A stretch of DNA of 64,000 nucleotides from Nocardia yamanashiensis NBRC 100130 (GCF_001613325.1 NZ_BDCD01000011.1:248001-312000); one strand, 5' to 3'; positions 28,221 through 36,220 are shown, numbered from the stretch's first letter. Notes: generated by a model from the sequence alone, not told the origin. Numbers and translations are program-made.

Positions 28221-29407
28221 TCCTCGCCATCGGCGGTCACCGGATCACCCACGCGCTCACGAATCTTGCTCAACGAGTACGTCTCCTGCACGTCGACCCC
28301 GCTGTCTCCGAAGTGGTACTCCTCGAGCAGCGGCAATACCTCTGTCGACCACACGATGTCCATACCTTTTCGCGACGTGGCGTAAGGGCGCATGAAGAAC
28401 GACGGACCGATCTTGAAGTCCTCGTCGAGGATGAGCTCGTTCAGCTCCTCGACGATCGCGGCGACAACACGCGGCTCGTTGTTCCGTTTGAGCCACTCGC
28501 GAAGCATCCCCTTCGTGGGTTCCTTGGACGGGTGCAGATGCACGAACCTGAAACGGCGCCGCATTGCCGTGTCTACCAGTGCCACCGAGCGGTCCGCCCG
28601 GTTCATGGTCCCGATTATCAAGACGTTCTTGGGTAGCGTGAACATCTCGGTCTTGTCCGAATAGAGCAGATTGATGCTTTCGTCGCGATACTCCAGGAGG
28701 TAGTAGAGCTCGCCGAAGATCTTGGATAGGTTTCCGCGGTTCACCTCGTCGATGATCAACGCGTATAGGTTTTCCGGGTCCTTGCGTGCGTCGTCGGCGA
28801 TCCTGCGCAGCGGGCCGCGATGAATGTCGTAGGCGATCTGGCCGTTCTCGGTTTCGACTGGCCTGAATCCCTCGAAGAAGTCCTCGTAGGAATAGGTCGG
28901 GTGGAACTGCACCATCTTGACGTGCTCTTTGCCGCATAGGTGATTGGCGAGCGCTTTGGCCAGGTAGGTCTTTCCCGTTCCCGGGGGTCCGTAGAAGATC
29001 AGTTGTGGGCGTTCGCGAAGCAGATCGATGCACTCTTGGAGCCAAGCCTTGGGCATGTACAACTCTGTCGCGAGCTCGTCGGTCGCCGGCATGAATTCCG
29101 GCGCGACGTCGGCGGTCGGAGTGGGTGCCGGCTCCTCGGCTTGGGCCAAAGCATGCCGCGGACGCCACGCGAATCCGAATGCCTCGCTGAGGATCCCGAT
29201 CAGCTCGGCGGCATTCTGGCGGTCGAGTTGCATCGACTGGCTACTCTTCGGAGCCGACTGTCGCTGCTCCGATCCGAAGGTCGACAGATGGACCAACGTC
29301 GAGCCGTCCGGGGCGTCGATGACCTTGTACTGACAGGTGACCGCATCTTCCATCTTGTGTGCACGCACGTTCTGGGTGCTAGGAACGATCTCGCGAATGC
29401 GGGCCAT
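28217..29407 (-). CDS. mcrB: McrB-family AAA+ GTPase with non-standard N-terminal domain
   Basis: Protein of 396 residues. The AAA+ domain has Walker A GPPGTGKTYLA (about 140–150), TYSYEDFFEGFRP, Walker B LIIDEVNRGN (about 217–226) and the McrB signature MNRADRS (about 268–274, MNTADRS in the E. coli enzyme). In place of the E. coli 5-methylcytosine-binding domain there is an ~80-residue segment with VHLSTFGSEQRQ and SSQSMQLDRQNAAEL, then an acidic/Pro linker. DNA specificity therefore probably differs or comes from McrC. Ribosome-binding site GGGAGGGAG. First gene of the McrBC pair. Confidence 0.92.
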   Translation of the reverse strand: MARIREIVPSTQNVRAHKMEDAVTCQYKVIDAPDGSTLVHLSTFGSEQRQSAPKSSQSMQLDRQNAAELIGILSEAFGFAWRPRHALAQAEEPAPTPTADVAPEFMPATDELATELYMPKAWLQECIDLLRERPQLIFYGPPGTGKTYLAKALANHLCGKEHVKMVQFHPTYSYEDFFEGFRPVETENGQIAYDIHRGPLRRIADDARKDPENLYALIIDEVNRGNLSKIFGELYYLLEYRDESINLLYSDKTEMFTLPKNVLIIGTMNRADRSVALVDTAMRRRFRFVHLHPSKEPTKGMLREWLKRNNEPRVVAAIVEELNELILDEDFKIGPSFFMRPYATSRKGMDIVWSTEVLPLLEEYHFGDSGVDVQETYSLSKIRERVGDPVTADGEE

Positions 29408-29566
29408 ACTGGTCTCCCTCCCTAACCATGAATCTCGGTCGAACTGGACCGTGAAGCACCAGCCTGCCGGTGGGTATTCTCCGATCGGGCCGATTCGATC
29501 ATGATTTCAGACTAATCGCGGCCTCCGACAGGTTTGGGATTCCGACGCGATTCGCTAGCGTGAGCT

Positions 29567-30430
29567 ATGGCTGCTCAACTGGAACCGCCGGTCATCCACG
29601 GTGTGCGACGGCATGTTGTCGAGGCGCGCGGAGTCCGATTCCTTGTCACTGAATCGGGAAGCGGAACACCAGTTCTCGCGCTACATGGATGGCCACAGCA
29701 TCACTACGCATACCGCGATCTGCTCGCGAGTCCACCGGTTGGCCTTCGGATCATCGTGCCGGATCTGCCCGGGTATGGGTGGTCGGGGGCTGCGCCGCAT
29801 CGGTGGGGGAAGGAGGATGTCGCGAGTGATGTTCTGGCGCTGATGGATGCGTTGGAGTTGGACGAGGTGATTTTGGTTGGGCATGACTGGGGCGCGTATC
29901 TCGGGTATCGGATGGTGTTGCGGGAGCCGGAGCGGTTTCGGGGGTACTTGGCGCTGAATATGGCGCATCCGTGGGTGCCGGCGAAGACGATGGCTCGGCA
30001 TGCTTGGCGGTTCTTGTTGTATCAGCCGTTGGTGGCGAGTGTGGGGGTGCCGTTGCAGCGGCGGACTCGGTATTTGGAGTGGTTGTTCGGGAGGGGGTCG
30101 GAGGTGGATCTCGAGACGGTGCGGGTTTATTCGGAACGGTTTCGGGATCCGGTGGTGGCTCGGGCTGCTACGGATACGTATCGGACGTTTTTGTTGCGGG
30201 AGGTGCCTCGGGCGGTGCGGAGTCCGGAGGCGGGGCGTGCGGTGGTGCCGATTCGGGCGGTCTTCGGGGTGGAGGATGCGGCGATTCATGTGTCGTTGGC
30301 GGCGGCGGAGACGGCGCGGGCGGATGACTATCGGCTGGAGACTGTGGGGTGTGGGCATTTCATTGTGGATGAGCGGCCTGAGGTGGTGAGGGCGGCGTTG
30401 GTGGGGTTGGTGAGCGAGACGGCGGGGTGA
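29567..30430 (+). CDS. Alpha/beta hydrolase, epoxide-hydrolase/dehalogenase type
   Basis: Protein of 287 residues with oxyanion motif LALHGWPQHHYAYRD, Asp nucleophile in VGHDWGAYLGYR (about residues 103–114), a cap region rich in Arg and Trp, and the catalytic His in CGHFIVDERPEVV. Asp rather than Ser at the nucleophile suggests epoxide hydrolase or haloalkane dehalogenase chemistry. No signal peptide. The start ATG has no clear Shine–Dalgarno; TAGCGT ends 5 nt upstream. From about 29760 the coding strand becomes strikingly G-rich (GTG, GGG, TTG codons), unlike the defence genes before it. Confidence 0.88.
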   Translation: MAAQLEPPVIHGVRRHVVEARGVRFLVTESGSGTPVLALHGWPQHHYAYRDLLASPPVGLRIIVPDLPGYGWSGAAPHRWGKEDVASDVLALMDALELDEVILVGHDWGAYLGYRMVLREPERFRGYLALNMAHPWVPAKTMARHAWRFLLYQPLVASVGVPLQRRTRYLEWLFGRGSEVDLETVRVYSERFRDPVVARAATDTYRTFLLREVPRAVRSPEAGRAVVPIRAVFGVEDAAIHVSLAAAETARADDYRLETVGCGHFIVDERPEVVRAALVGLVSETAG

Positions 30431-30433
30431 GGT

Positions 30434-30509
30434 TGGAGTTTTGCTCCGCTTTGGCGGCGGTTTTGTCGGGAAACCGATTGGGGGAGGGGGAAAGTGGAGG
30501 AAAACTCCA
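30434..30509. repeat. 9-bp inverted repeat between convergent genes
   Basis: TGGAGTTTT (30434–30442) and AAAACTCCA (30501–30509) flank the 81-bp gap between the hydrolase and the DUF559 gene. It could form a large-loop bidirectional terminator; loop length makes this uncertain. Confidence 0.35.
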
Positions 30510-30511
30510 GG

Positions 30512-31345
30512 TTAGGGCTTCCAGCGGTTGTGCCTTCTGCGGCGGATGACTGTGGCGGCTTCGTCTGCGCAGGTGTTCAGGGATTGGAAGATGTCGGCGG
30601 CTGCGTAGCGGAGGACGAGCCAGCCGGCGAGTTGTAAGTGGTTTTGGCGGCGGCGATCTTGGCGGAACACTGCGGGGGCGCTGTGGAATTCGCGGCCGTC
30701 TATCTCAATGATGGTGCGGGAGCGTTCGTCTGCGAAGTCGGCGTAGTAGTTGCCGATGGGGTGGTTTGCGAGGAGGTGGAGGCCGCGGTCGTGGAGAGCT
30801 CTGGCGAAGAGGCGTTCCGGTTCGGAGGCGAAGCGGGTGGCGGCTGCTCGGAGTTGCTTTGCGAGGGTGGAGGAGCCGCGGAGGTGGGAGGTGGAGAGGG
30901 TGAGGAGGGAGTGGGCGGTGGTGTGGTCGATGTGGTGGTCGATCAGGGCGTTTGCTTCTGAGTGGGGGAGGGAGTTGAGGCAGTCGAGGAGGGTGAGCGG
31001 GGGTGCGGTGATGGGGAGGTCGTCGAATTCTGTTATCCAGGCGGCGTCCAAGGTGCGGCGGTGGAGGCGGAGCCATTCGGGGGTGGCGCGGCGCGTTTCC
31101 TTGGGGACGGTGGCGTCGATCAGGGGTGGTTCGGGGAGCATGCCTTGGAGCCAGGCGGCGGTGGTGTGGGAGATGATGGCGGTTGGGAGCCAGGCGATTA
31201 CGGCTTGCGTCTTGGTGAGCAGGGATGGGGTGCCGGTGCTGTAGACGCCGGGGAGGATTTGGATGTAATAGCCGCTGCGGCAGCGGGCGTGGATGGTGCT
31301 GGATGGGATGCCGTCGGCCAGCAGTTGGGCGCGGGTGCGGATCAC
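30512..31345 (-). CDS. AbiEi-like N-domain plus DUF559 (Vsr-like) protein
   Basis: Protein of 277 residues. The N-terminus reads like the AbiEi-type winged-helix antitoxin domain (MIRTRAQLLADGIPSSTIHARCRSGYYIQILPGVY region, about 1–70). The C-terminus is DUF559, a very-short-patch-repair-like nuclease fold: YYADFADERSRTIIEIDGREFH, RQDRRRQNHLQLAGWLVLRYAAADI. The potential active-site residues (Asp, Glu-x-Asp, Arg) are present. No AbiEii toxin gene lies next to it. Such orphan fusions are common in Nocardia-like genomes and their role is unknown. The gene sits between the McrBC locus and a sugar-metabolism operon. Confidence 0.8.
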   Translation of the reverse strand: MIRTRAQLLADGIPSSTIHARCRSGYYIQILPGVYSTGTPSLLTKTQAVIAWLPTAIISHTTAAWLQGMLPEPPLIDATVPKETRRATPEWLRLHRRTLDAAWITEFDDLPITAPPLTLLDCLNSLPHSEANALIDHHIDHTTAHSLLTLSTSHLRGSSTLAKQLRAAATRFASEPERLFARALHDRGLHLLANHPIGNYYADFADERSRTIIEIDGREFHSAPAVFRQDRRRQNHLQLAGWLVLRYAAADIFQSLNTCADEAATVIRRRRHNRWKP

Positions 31346-31395
31346 ATGTCGAGGGTGGCAGAGCCGGCCAGGTAGGTGAGTTCAGCGACCTGGGG

Positions 31396-32352
31396 TTACA
31401 GGTGGGGTGTGGATACGTCTTCAGTTGTGGAATTCGATTGGGTCGCAATGAATTCATCGATGGTGGCGAGGGTGTAGTCGCCGTGGTCGGTGCCGAGGCC
31501 TTGGGCTACGAAGGCAGCGGTGGCGAGGCCGAGGTGGACGGCGGCGGGGAGGTCGCGGCCCAGGGATACGGCGCGGAGGAAGCCGGCGGAGAAGGCGTCG
31601 CCGCAGCCGGTGGTGTCTACGACCTTCGTCGGGTAGGCGGGGAATTCTCGGATGTGGTTGGGGGAGGAGAGGAGGGCGCCGTGCGGGCCTCGGGTGATGG
31701 CGAGGACGCCGACGCCGGCGGAGTGGAGGATGTGGCAGGCGGCTACAAGATCGGTGGCACCGGTGAAGCCCAGGGCTTGGTCTTCGTTGGGGAGTAGGTA
31801 GTCGAGGTGAGGGAGGGCGGGGGCGATGGCATCCAAGGAGCCGAGGGAGCCGGGGGCCAGGAGGTCGGCGGAGGTGGTGAGGCCGGATGCTTTGGCTTGC
31901 TGGAGGATTCGTGCCGCGTTGGGGGCGCCGAGGAGCTCGGGGCCGCCGAGGTGGAGGTGGGTGGCGGTGGTGAAGGCGGACCAGTCGATGTCGGCGGGGG
32001 CGTAGAAGGGGTTGGCGCCGAGTAGGTGGAGGGTGGGGCGGTCGCCGTTGGGGTGGATGGGGAGGACGGTGGCGGAGGTGGGGATTTCGGGTTTGCGGAC
32101 CACCAGGGAGGTGTCGATTCCGTAGCGGTGCAGGAGGTTCAGTAGCAGGTCGCCGGTGGGGTCGGTGCCGATGGCGCCGGCGGTGCGGACGGCGGCGCCG
32201 AGTTTGGACAGGACGACGGCGGTGCCCGCGGCGGTGCCGGCGGGGGACATGCGGATGGTTTCGACCAGGGCGGTTTCCTGGCCGCGGGGGAGTTCGGAGA
32301 CGGGGTGGACGAGGATGTCGAGGACGTGGACGCCCATGGTGATCACGTTCAT
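31396..32352 (-). CDS. PfkB-family carbohydrate kinase
   Basis: Ribokinase-type sugar kinase of 318 residues. It shows the substrate-binding N-terminal part (MGVHVLDILVHPVSELPRGQET; RMSPAGTAAGTAVVLSKLGA), the PfkB ATP/anion-hole signature VVDTTGCGDAFSAGFLRAV (Asp as catalytic base), and DYLLPNEDQALGFTG. Cys replaces the usual Ala in DTxGAGD. It overlaps the upstream class II aldolase gene by 4 bp. Together they suggest phosphorylation and retro-aldol cleavage of a sugar or sugar-like alcohol, under the divergent TetR at 33079. The substrate cannot be read from sequence. Confidence 0.9.
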   Translation of the reverse strand: MNVITMGVHVLDILVHPVSELPRGQETALVETIRMSPAGTAAGTAVVLSKLGAAVRTAGAIGTDPTGDLLLNLLHRYGIDTSLVVRKPEIPTSATVLPIHPNGDRPTLHLLGANPFYAPADIDWSAFTTATHLHLGGPELLGAPNAARILQQAKASGLTTSADLLAPGSLGSLDAIAPALPHLDYLLPNEDQALGFTGATDLVAACHILHSAGVGVLAITRGPHGALLSSPNHIREFPAYPTKVVDTTGCGDAFSAGFLRAVSLGRDLPAAVHLGLATAAFVAQGLGTDHGDYTLATIDEFIATQSNSTTEDVSTPHL

Positions 32353-33020
32353 TGGTGGTCCTTGGTGAGCGGTTTGGGGGTGCCGTAGCCGGTGCGGAGG
32401 GCTATTTCGATGACGGCTTGTTGCTGGGACGGAGTCAGGGGGCGGGGCGTCCCCAGCACGGCGGCGTCGAGGTATAGGGCGCAGGCCCATTCGAGGAGGA
32501 GCGCGTTTTCCACGGCTTGGTCCAAGGTCGAGCCGAGGGTTACCGCGCCGTGGTTGGCGAGGAGGGTGGCTTGTTTCCCGGTGGACAGCGAATCCAATAC
32601 GGCCCCAGCCAGTTCGGGGGTGCCGAAGGGGTGGAAGGGAACCACGGGGGTCTCGCCGCCCAGGGCGAGCTGCTGGTAGTGCAGGACGGGCAGTTCGGGC
32701 AGCACGCACCCGATGGCGGTGGATTTGGGGGCATGTGTGTGGACGATCGCGCCGGTAGGAAGGGTGCGATAGATGCCCAGGTGGAGTTGGAGTTCGGAGG
32801 TGGGGGCGTAGTCGCCGGAGATTGCGGCGCCGTCGAGGTCCACGAGGGTGACCTGGGCGGGGGTGAGGTCGGCGAGGGTGGCGCCGGTGGCGGTGACGGC
32901 CACGAGGTCGCCCAGGCGCAGGCTGACATTGCCGGCGATGCCGATGAGAAGACCGGCAGCGGCGAGGCGGTGGCAGGCCTCGGCTACGCGTTGGCGGTCG
33001 GCGAGCGCTGGGGTGGGCAT
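32349..33020 (-). CDS. Class II aldolase/adducin-family protein
   Basis: Protein of 223 residues of the fuculose-1-phosphate/ribulose-5-phosphate epimerase superfamily. It has GIAGNVSLRLGD near residues 27–38, a metal site in IVHTHAPKSTAIGC with two His, a third ligand in LLANHGAVTLGSTLDQAVENALLLEW, and an acidic residue in the SELQLHLGIYRTLP segment. The ATG at 33020 begins the family domain. The stop overlaps the PfkB start (ATGA). The pair forms a two-gene operon facing a TetR gene, with a palindrome just upstream. Confidence 0.9.
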   Translation of the reverse strand: MPTPALADRQRVAEACHRLAAAGLLIGIAGNVSLRLGDLVAVTATGATLADLTPAQVTLVDLDGAAISGDYAPTSELQLHLGIYRTLPTGAIVHTHAPKSTAIGCVLPELPVLHYQQLALGGETPVVPFHPFGTPELAGAVLDSLSTGKQATLLANHGAVTLGSTLDQAVENALLLEWACALYLDAAVLGTPRPLTPSQQQAVIEIALRTGYGTPKPLTKDHQ

Positions 33021-33040
33021 GCGGTTAATGTACGAAATGT

Positions 33041-33057
33041 GAATGCGATTCGCATTC
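33041..33057. promoter_or_regulatory. TetR-type operator (GAATGCGA–T–TCGCATTC)
   Basis: A perfect inverted repeat with 8-bp arms lies 21 bp upstream of the aldolase ATG and 22 bp upstream of the preferred tetR GTG. An alternative in-frame ATG for tetR (33043) lies inside it, which argues for the downstream start. Confidence 0.7.
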
Positions 33058-33078
33058 TGGTTGGGAAAAGAGGGTGCG

Positions 33079-33696
33079 GTGGAGACGACGGTGCGGAGGG
33101 TGCCGCAGCAGGCTCGGAGCAAGGAGCGGGTGGCGCGGGTGCTGGCGGCCGCGGATCGGATCGTGGCCGTCGAGGGGGTCGAGGCCTTGCGGATGGTGCG
33201 GCTGGCGCAGGACGCGGGCGTGTCGGTGGGGTCGCTGTACCAGTACCTGCCGGATCGAGACGCGGTGCTGGATGCGCTGGCCGACGAGTATCTGGGGCGG
33301 ATCGAAGGAACCCTGGACGATTTGATAGCGGCTGCGGGGCAACAGCATTGGGATGATCCGGTGGAGGGGCTGGTGGAGGTGTTCGCCGAGGTGTATCGGC
33401 GGGAGCCGGGGTTCCGGGCGCTGTGGTTCGGGCGGCACGTGTCGGAGGCGATCCGGGTCGCGGACCGGGAGCACAAACGGCGCATGGCCGATGGATTGCG
33501 GCGAATCGTGCTGGCGCAGAAGATGCTTCCGGATCGCGAATGGGTGGGGCGCGCGTGCCTGGCGGTGCATCTGATGGCCGATGCGCTCATGCAGGAGGCG
33601 TTCCGTATCGACCCGAACGGTGACACGAAGATGTTGCGGGAGTTGAAGACCGCGCTGCGCGGTTATCTCGCGGAGCTGGAGCGGCGCACCGATTAA
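33079..33696 (+). CDS. TetR-family regulator of aldolase–kinase operon
   Basis: Regulator of 205 residues from GTG 33079 (AGAGG upstream); ATG 33043 would add 12 residues but lies within the operator. HTH: ARSKERVARVLAAADRIVAVEGVEALRMVRLAQDAGVSVGSLYQYLPDRDAVLDALADEY. The C-terminal domain is TetR-like (FRALWFGRHVSEAIRVADREHKRRMADGL). Divergent from the aldolase–PfkB operon. Its stop overlaps the lipase gene end by 4 bp (tail to tail). Confidence 0.87.
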   Translation: METTVRRVPQQARSKERVARVLAAADRIVAVEGVEALRMVRLAQDAGVSVGSLYQYLPDRDAVLDALADEYLGRIEGTLDDLIAAAGQQHWDDPVEGLVEVFAEVYRREPGFRALWFGRHVSEAIRVADREHKRRMADGLRRIVLAQKMLPDREWVGRACLAVHLMADALMQEAFRIDPNGDTKMLRELKTALRGYLAELERRTD

Positions 33697-34898
33697 CGAG
33701 TGCAGCCGGCGGGAACCAGTGTGCCGGTGATGATTTCGTCCACCCAGCGGCTCAGCGTCGGCACCATCATCGCACCGACCGTGAAATGCTCGCCGGGAAA
33801 GGTCTGCAGCCGCACCGACGCGCCGCCGCGGCACCAGTCGTCGTAGAGCGTTTCCACGGCCGTGAGCGGGATCCAGATTTCGCCCGTCCCGTGGTAGAGG
33901 AATATCGGCGCGCGGGGTGTGTGCACGCCGAGACGGTTGTCCGACACCACTTTCCGGCCCAGCGGCGTCTCGAGCGGATCGGTGTCGGTGAATCGGTCGA
34001 GCGGCAGCGGCGCGGCCAGCCCGAGCGCCGCCTGTAAGACCACGCAGGCGTCGCGCAGCGCGTGCGCGATCCGCCAGCCGTTGTCGTTGAGCAGGGACAG
34101 CAGTTCGGGATACTCCCGGGCCAGACCGAGCGTGGCGGCCAGGAAGACGCCGGTCGCGGCATTGCCGTCCATGGTCTTCAGTAGCAGGTCGTAATCGGCC
34201 GGGAGACCACCGATCACGGCTCCGGCCAGCGGAAGCTCGGGGGCATAGGCGGGAGCGAGCTGAGCCGCCCAGCCGGTGGCTATCCCGCCGCCGGAATACC
34301 CGCTCAACACCACGGGACTGCGCGGGCTCAGATCGGTCAATTGCAGATGCAGGGCGGCGCGGACCGCGTCGAGCACCGCGTGACCGCCCATGTGCCCGGC
34401 CGCGTACGCCTGCCGCGGGCCCTGATGGTCGGGCACGATCACCGCGTAGCCGCGGGACAGCAGCAACTGGATCGACACCATATCGCCTTGGAAGCCCCGC
34501 TTGAGCTGATACGAAGGCGCACAAGTGTTTCCGAGCGACGACGTCGGGATGTTGTACGACACCAGCGGCCGGGTGCCCGCACCGGTCCACGGGTCGCGCG
34601 GCACGTACAGGGTCGCGTTCACCGGCGTCGGCCGGCCGTGCGTATCGGTGGAGCGCACCAGCATCTCCACCGCGCGCACCGGTGTGAGGAACCAGCTCGC
34701 GACCGAGCGCACCGAGAGCGCCGCGCCCAGCGGCCGTTCCAGCCAGCCGCCGGGCGGCACATAGAACGGATCGTCCAAAGGCGTCGGCAGCACCGCCGCC
34801 AGTTCGTGCGGCGGATCCATCAGCTCGGAGATCGGGTCCGCGGTGCCGTGACCCGCCGGGAACAGCGCCGCGGCCGCGATCGCCAGCGACGCGCACAA
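33693..34898 (-). CDS. Secretory lipase (LIP family)
   Basis: Secreted alpha/beta-hydrolase of 401 residues resembling the fungal/actinobacterial LIP family. It has signal-like LAIAAAALFPAGHGTA, then FYVPPGGWLERPLGAALSVR, catalytic Ser in VVLSGYSGGGIATGWAAQL (about 200–218), catalytic Asp region NRLGVHTPRAPIFLYHGTGEIWIPL and His in FPGEHFTVGAM. Start TTG 34898 is the only plausible start I find before an in-frame stop 57 nt upstream; it gives a signal peptide without the usual basic n-region, so the true start may be a rarer codon upstream (the segment RTNARRAVAR would supply the charges). Confidence 0.85.
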   Translation of the reverse strand: MCASLAIAAAALFPAGHGTADPISELMDPPHELAAVLPTPLDDPFYVPPGGWLERPLGAALSVRSVASWFLTPVRAVEMLVRSTDTHGRPTPVNATLYVPRDPWTGAGTRPLVSYNIPTSSLGNTCAPSYQLKRGFQGDMVSIQLLLSRGYAVIVPDHQGPRQAYAAGHMGGHAVLDAVRAALHLQLTDLSPRSPVVLSGYSGGGIATGWAAQLAPAYAPELPLAGAVIGGLPADYDLLLKTMDGNAATGVFLAATLGLAREYPELLSLLNDNGWRIAHALRDACVVLQAALGLAAPLPLDRFTDTDPLETPLGRKVVSDNRLGVHTPRAPIFLYHGTGEIWIPLTAVETLYDDWCRGGASVRLQTFPGEHFTVGAMMVPTLSRWVDEIITGTLVPAGCTR

Positions 34899-34999
34899 TC
34901 GGGCTACGGCCCGTCGGGCGTTCGTCCTGATGGCACGGATCGTCGCACAGCGATCGCCCGCTTCGGAACGTCAGCGCTTCGACGCGCCGAAGCGAATAT

Positions 35000-35674
35000 T
35001 CACGCCCAGGTCACCACCTGATCGAGCTCCGCGCGCGTGGTGCGGAAGCTGTTCGAGGCATGCCCGGCGTCCGGGTAGCCGAACGAAATCCCCGCCACCA
35101 CCTGGCGCTGCGCCGGAATCTCGAAGTACTCGTGCAGGAACGGCGAATAGGTGGCCAGCGCGGCCTGCGGGGCGGTCGCGACCCCGAGGCTCTGCGCGCA
35201 CAGCAGGAACGAGGTCAGATACAGCCCGCAATCGACCGCGCCGTACGCCCCGAGGTCGGCCTCGGTGGTCAGGACGGCCACGTGCGGGGCGTCGAAAAGC
35301 TCAAAGTTGCGCAGCATTTGGCGCAGGCTGCCCGCGTGGTCGCCGCGCTGCACGCCGACCGCCTGGTACAGCGCGCCGCCGCACTCCCGGCGGCGATCGC
35401 GGTACACCCCGTTGTAGGCGGCGGGGAAGGGGATGTCGGTCTGCGCGGGGGTGCCCTCGATGTGGTCGAGCAGCGCTTTGCGGAAGCGGTCGGTGGCGGC
35501 CGGATCCGCGGTGACGACCAGCTGCCACGGCTGGGTGTTGCACCAGGACGGGGTGCGCTGCGCCAGCCGCAGAATCGATTCGATGGTGTCCCGGTCGACG
35601 GCGTCGGGGCGGAAGGCCCGGCAGGTGTAGCGCTCGTCGAGCAGGGATTGCAGCGCGGTGTAGCGATCGGACAT
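35000..35674 (-). CDS. Nitroreductase-family flavoprotein
   Basis: FMN-dependent nitroreductase-like enzyme of 224 residues. It has the FMN-binding start ERYTCRAFRPDAVDRDTIESILRLAQRTPSWCNTQPW (about 14–50), LGAYGAVDCGLYLTSFLLCAQSLGVATAPQ in the middle, and FGYPDAGHASNSFRTTRAELDQVV at the end, matching the usual 200–225 residue length. Ribosome-binding site AAGGAGG. It is divergent from an HxlR-type regulator, the classic arrangement for inducible quinone/nitro reductases. The substrate is unknown. Confidence 0.9.
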   Translation of the reverse strand: MSDRYTALQSLLDERYTCRAFRPDAVDRDTIESILRLAQRTPSWCNTQPWQLVVTADPAATDRFRKALLDHIEGTPAQTDIPFPAAYNGVYRDRRRECGGALYQAVGVQRGDHAGSLRQMLRNFELFDAPHVAVLTTEADLGAYGAVDCGLYLTSFLLCAQSLGVATAPQAALATYSPFLHEYFEIPAQRQVVAGISFGYPDAGHASNSFRTTRAELDQVVTWA

Positions 35675-35694
35675 GGTGAAGCCCCTCCTTGGTT

Positions 35695-35738
35695 GGTCTC
35701 ATTTCGAGACCGGTTGTATTCGGTCTCATATTAGGACC
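35695..35738. promoter_or_regulatory. Two tandem 17-bp palindromes between nitroreductase and hxlR
   Basis: GGTCTCATTTCGAGACC (35695–35711) and the related GGTCTCATATTAGGACC (35722–35738), 27 bp apart start to start, fill the divergent promoter. Both share GGTCTCAT and GACC. They fit cooperative binding of HxlR dimers. Confidence 0.65.
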
Positions 35739-35757
35739 AGATGGGTAGGATCGGAAG

Positions 35758-36216
35758 ATGCGATATGAGGAGCTGGCCGACGAGCCGTGTTCGATCACGC
35801 GATCGCTGGTGGTATTCGGCGACCGCTGGACGCTGCTCATCCTCAAGGCGGCCTTCTCCGGGGTGCGCAGGTTCAACGGGTTCCAGTCGTATCTCGGAAT
35901 TTCCAAGGGGCGCTTGCAGGATCGGCTCGATCGGCTGGTCGAGCACGGCATCCTGGTGAAGCAGCGGCCGGAGACCGGTGCGCACGAGGAGTACCGGCTG
36001 ACCGCCAAAGGCCATGACGTGTACCCGATCCTGATGGCGTTCCGGGACTGGGGCGATGCGCACATGGCGCCGGACGGGCCGCCCGTCTACTACCGGCATC
36101 GCGATTGCACCGGCGAGGCGCACGTGCACCTCGTGTGCGATGCCTGCGAGCAGGAGATCACCGCGCGGGACGTGACGCCCGAAGCGGGGCCGGGGATGAA
36201 ACTCCCCACCGGATAA
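35758..36216 (+). CDS. HxlR-family transcriptional regulator
   Basis: Winged-helix regulator of 152 residues: CSITRSLVVFGDRWTLLILKAAFSGVRRFNGFQSYLGISKGRLQDRLDRLVEHGILVKQR (about 9–68) and the wing EEYRLTAKGHDVYPILMAF. The C-terminal extension has HRDCTGEAHVHLVCDACEQEIT with Cys and His residues spaced like a small metal- or thiol-sensing site, which could let it respond to electrophiles or redox change. Divergent from the nitroreductase; tandem palindromes lie between. Confidence 0.9.
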   Translation: MRYEELADEPCSITRSLVVFGDRWTLLILKAAFSGVRRFNGFQSYLGISKGRLQDRLDRLVEHGILVKQRPETGAHEEYRLTAKGHDVYPILMAFRDWGDAHMAPDGPPVYYRHRDCTGEAHVHLVCDACEQEITARDVTPEAGPGMKLPTG

Positions 36217-36220
36217 CGAG

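Noticed and set aside
33043..33078. Upstream ATG for the TetR gene
   Set aside because: It lies inside the palindromic operator; the GTG at 33079 has a better ribosome-binding site.
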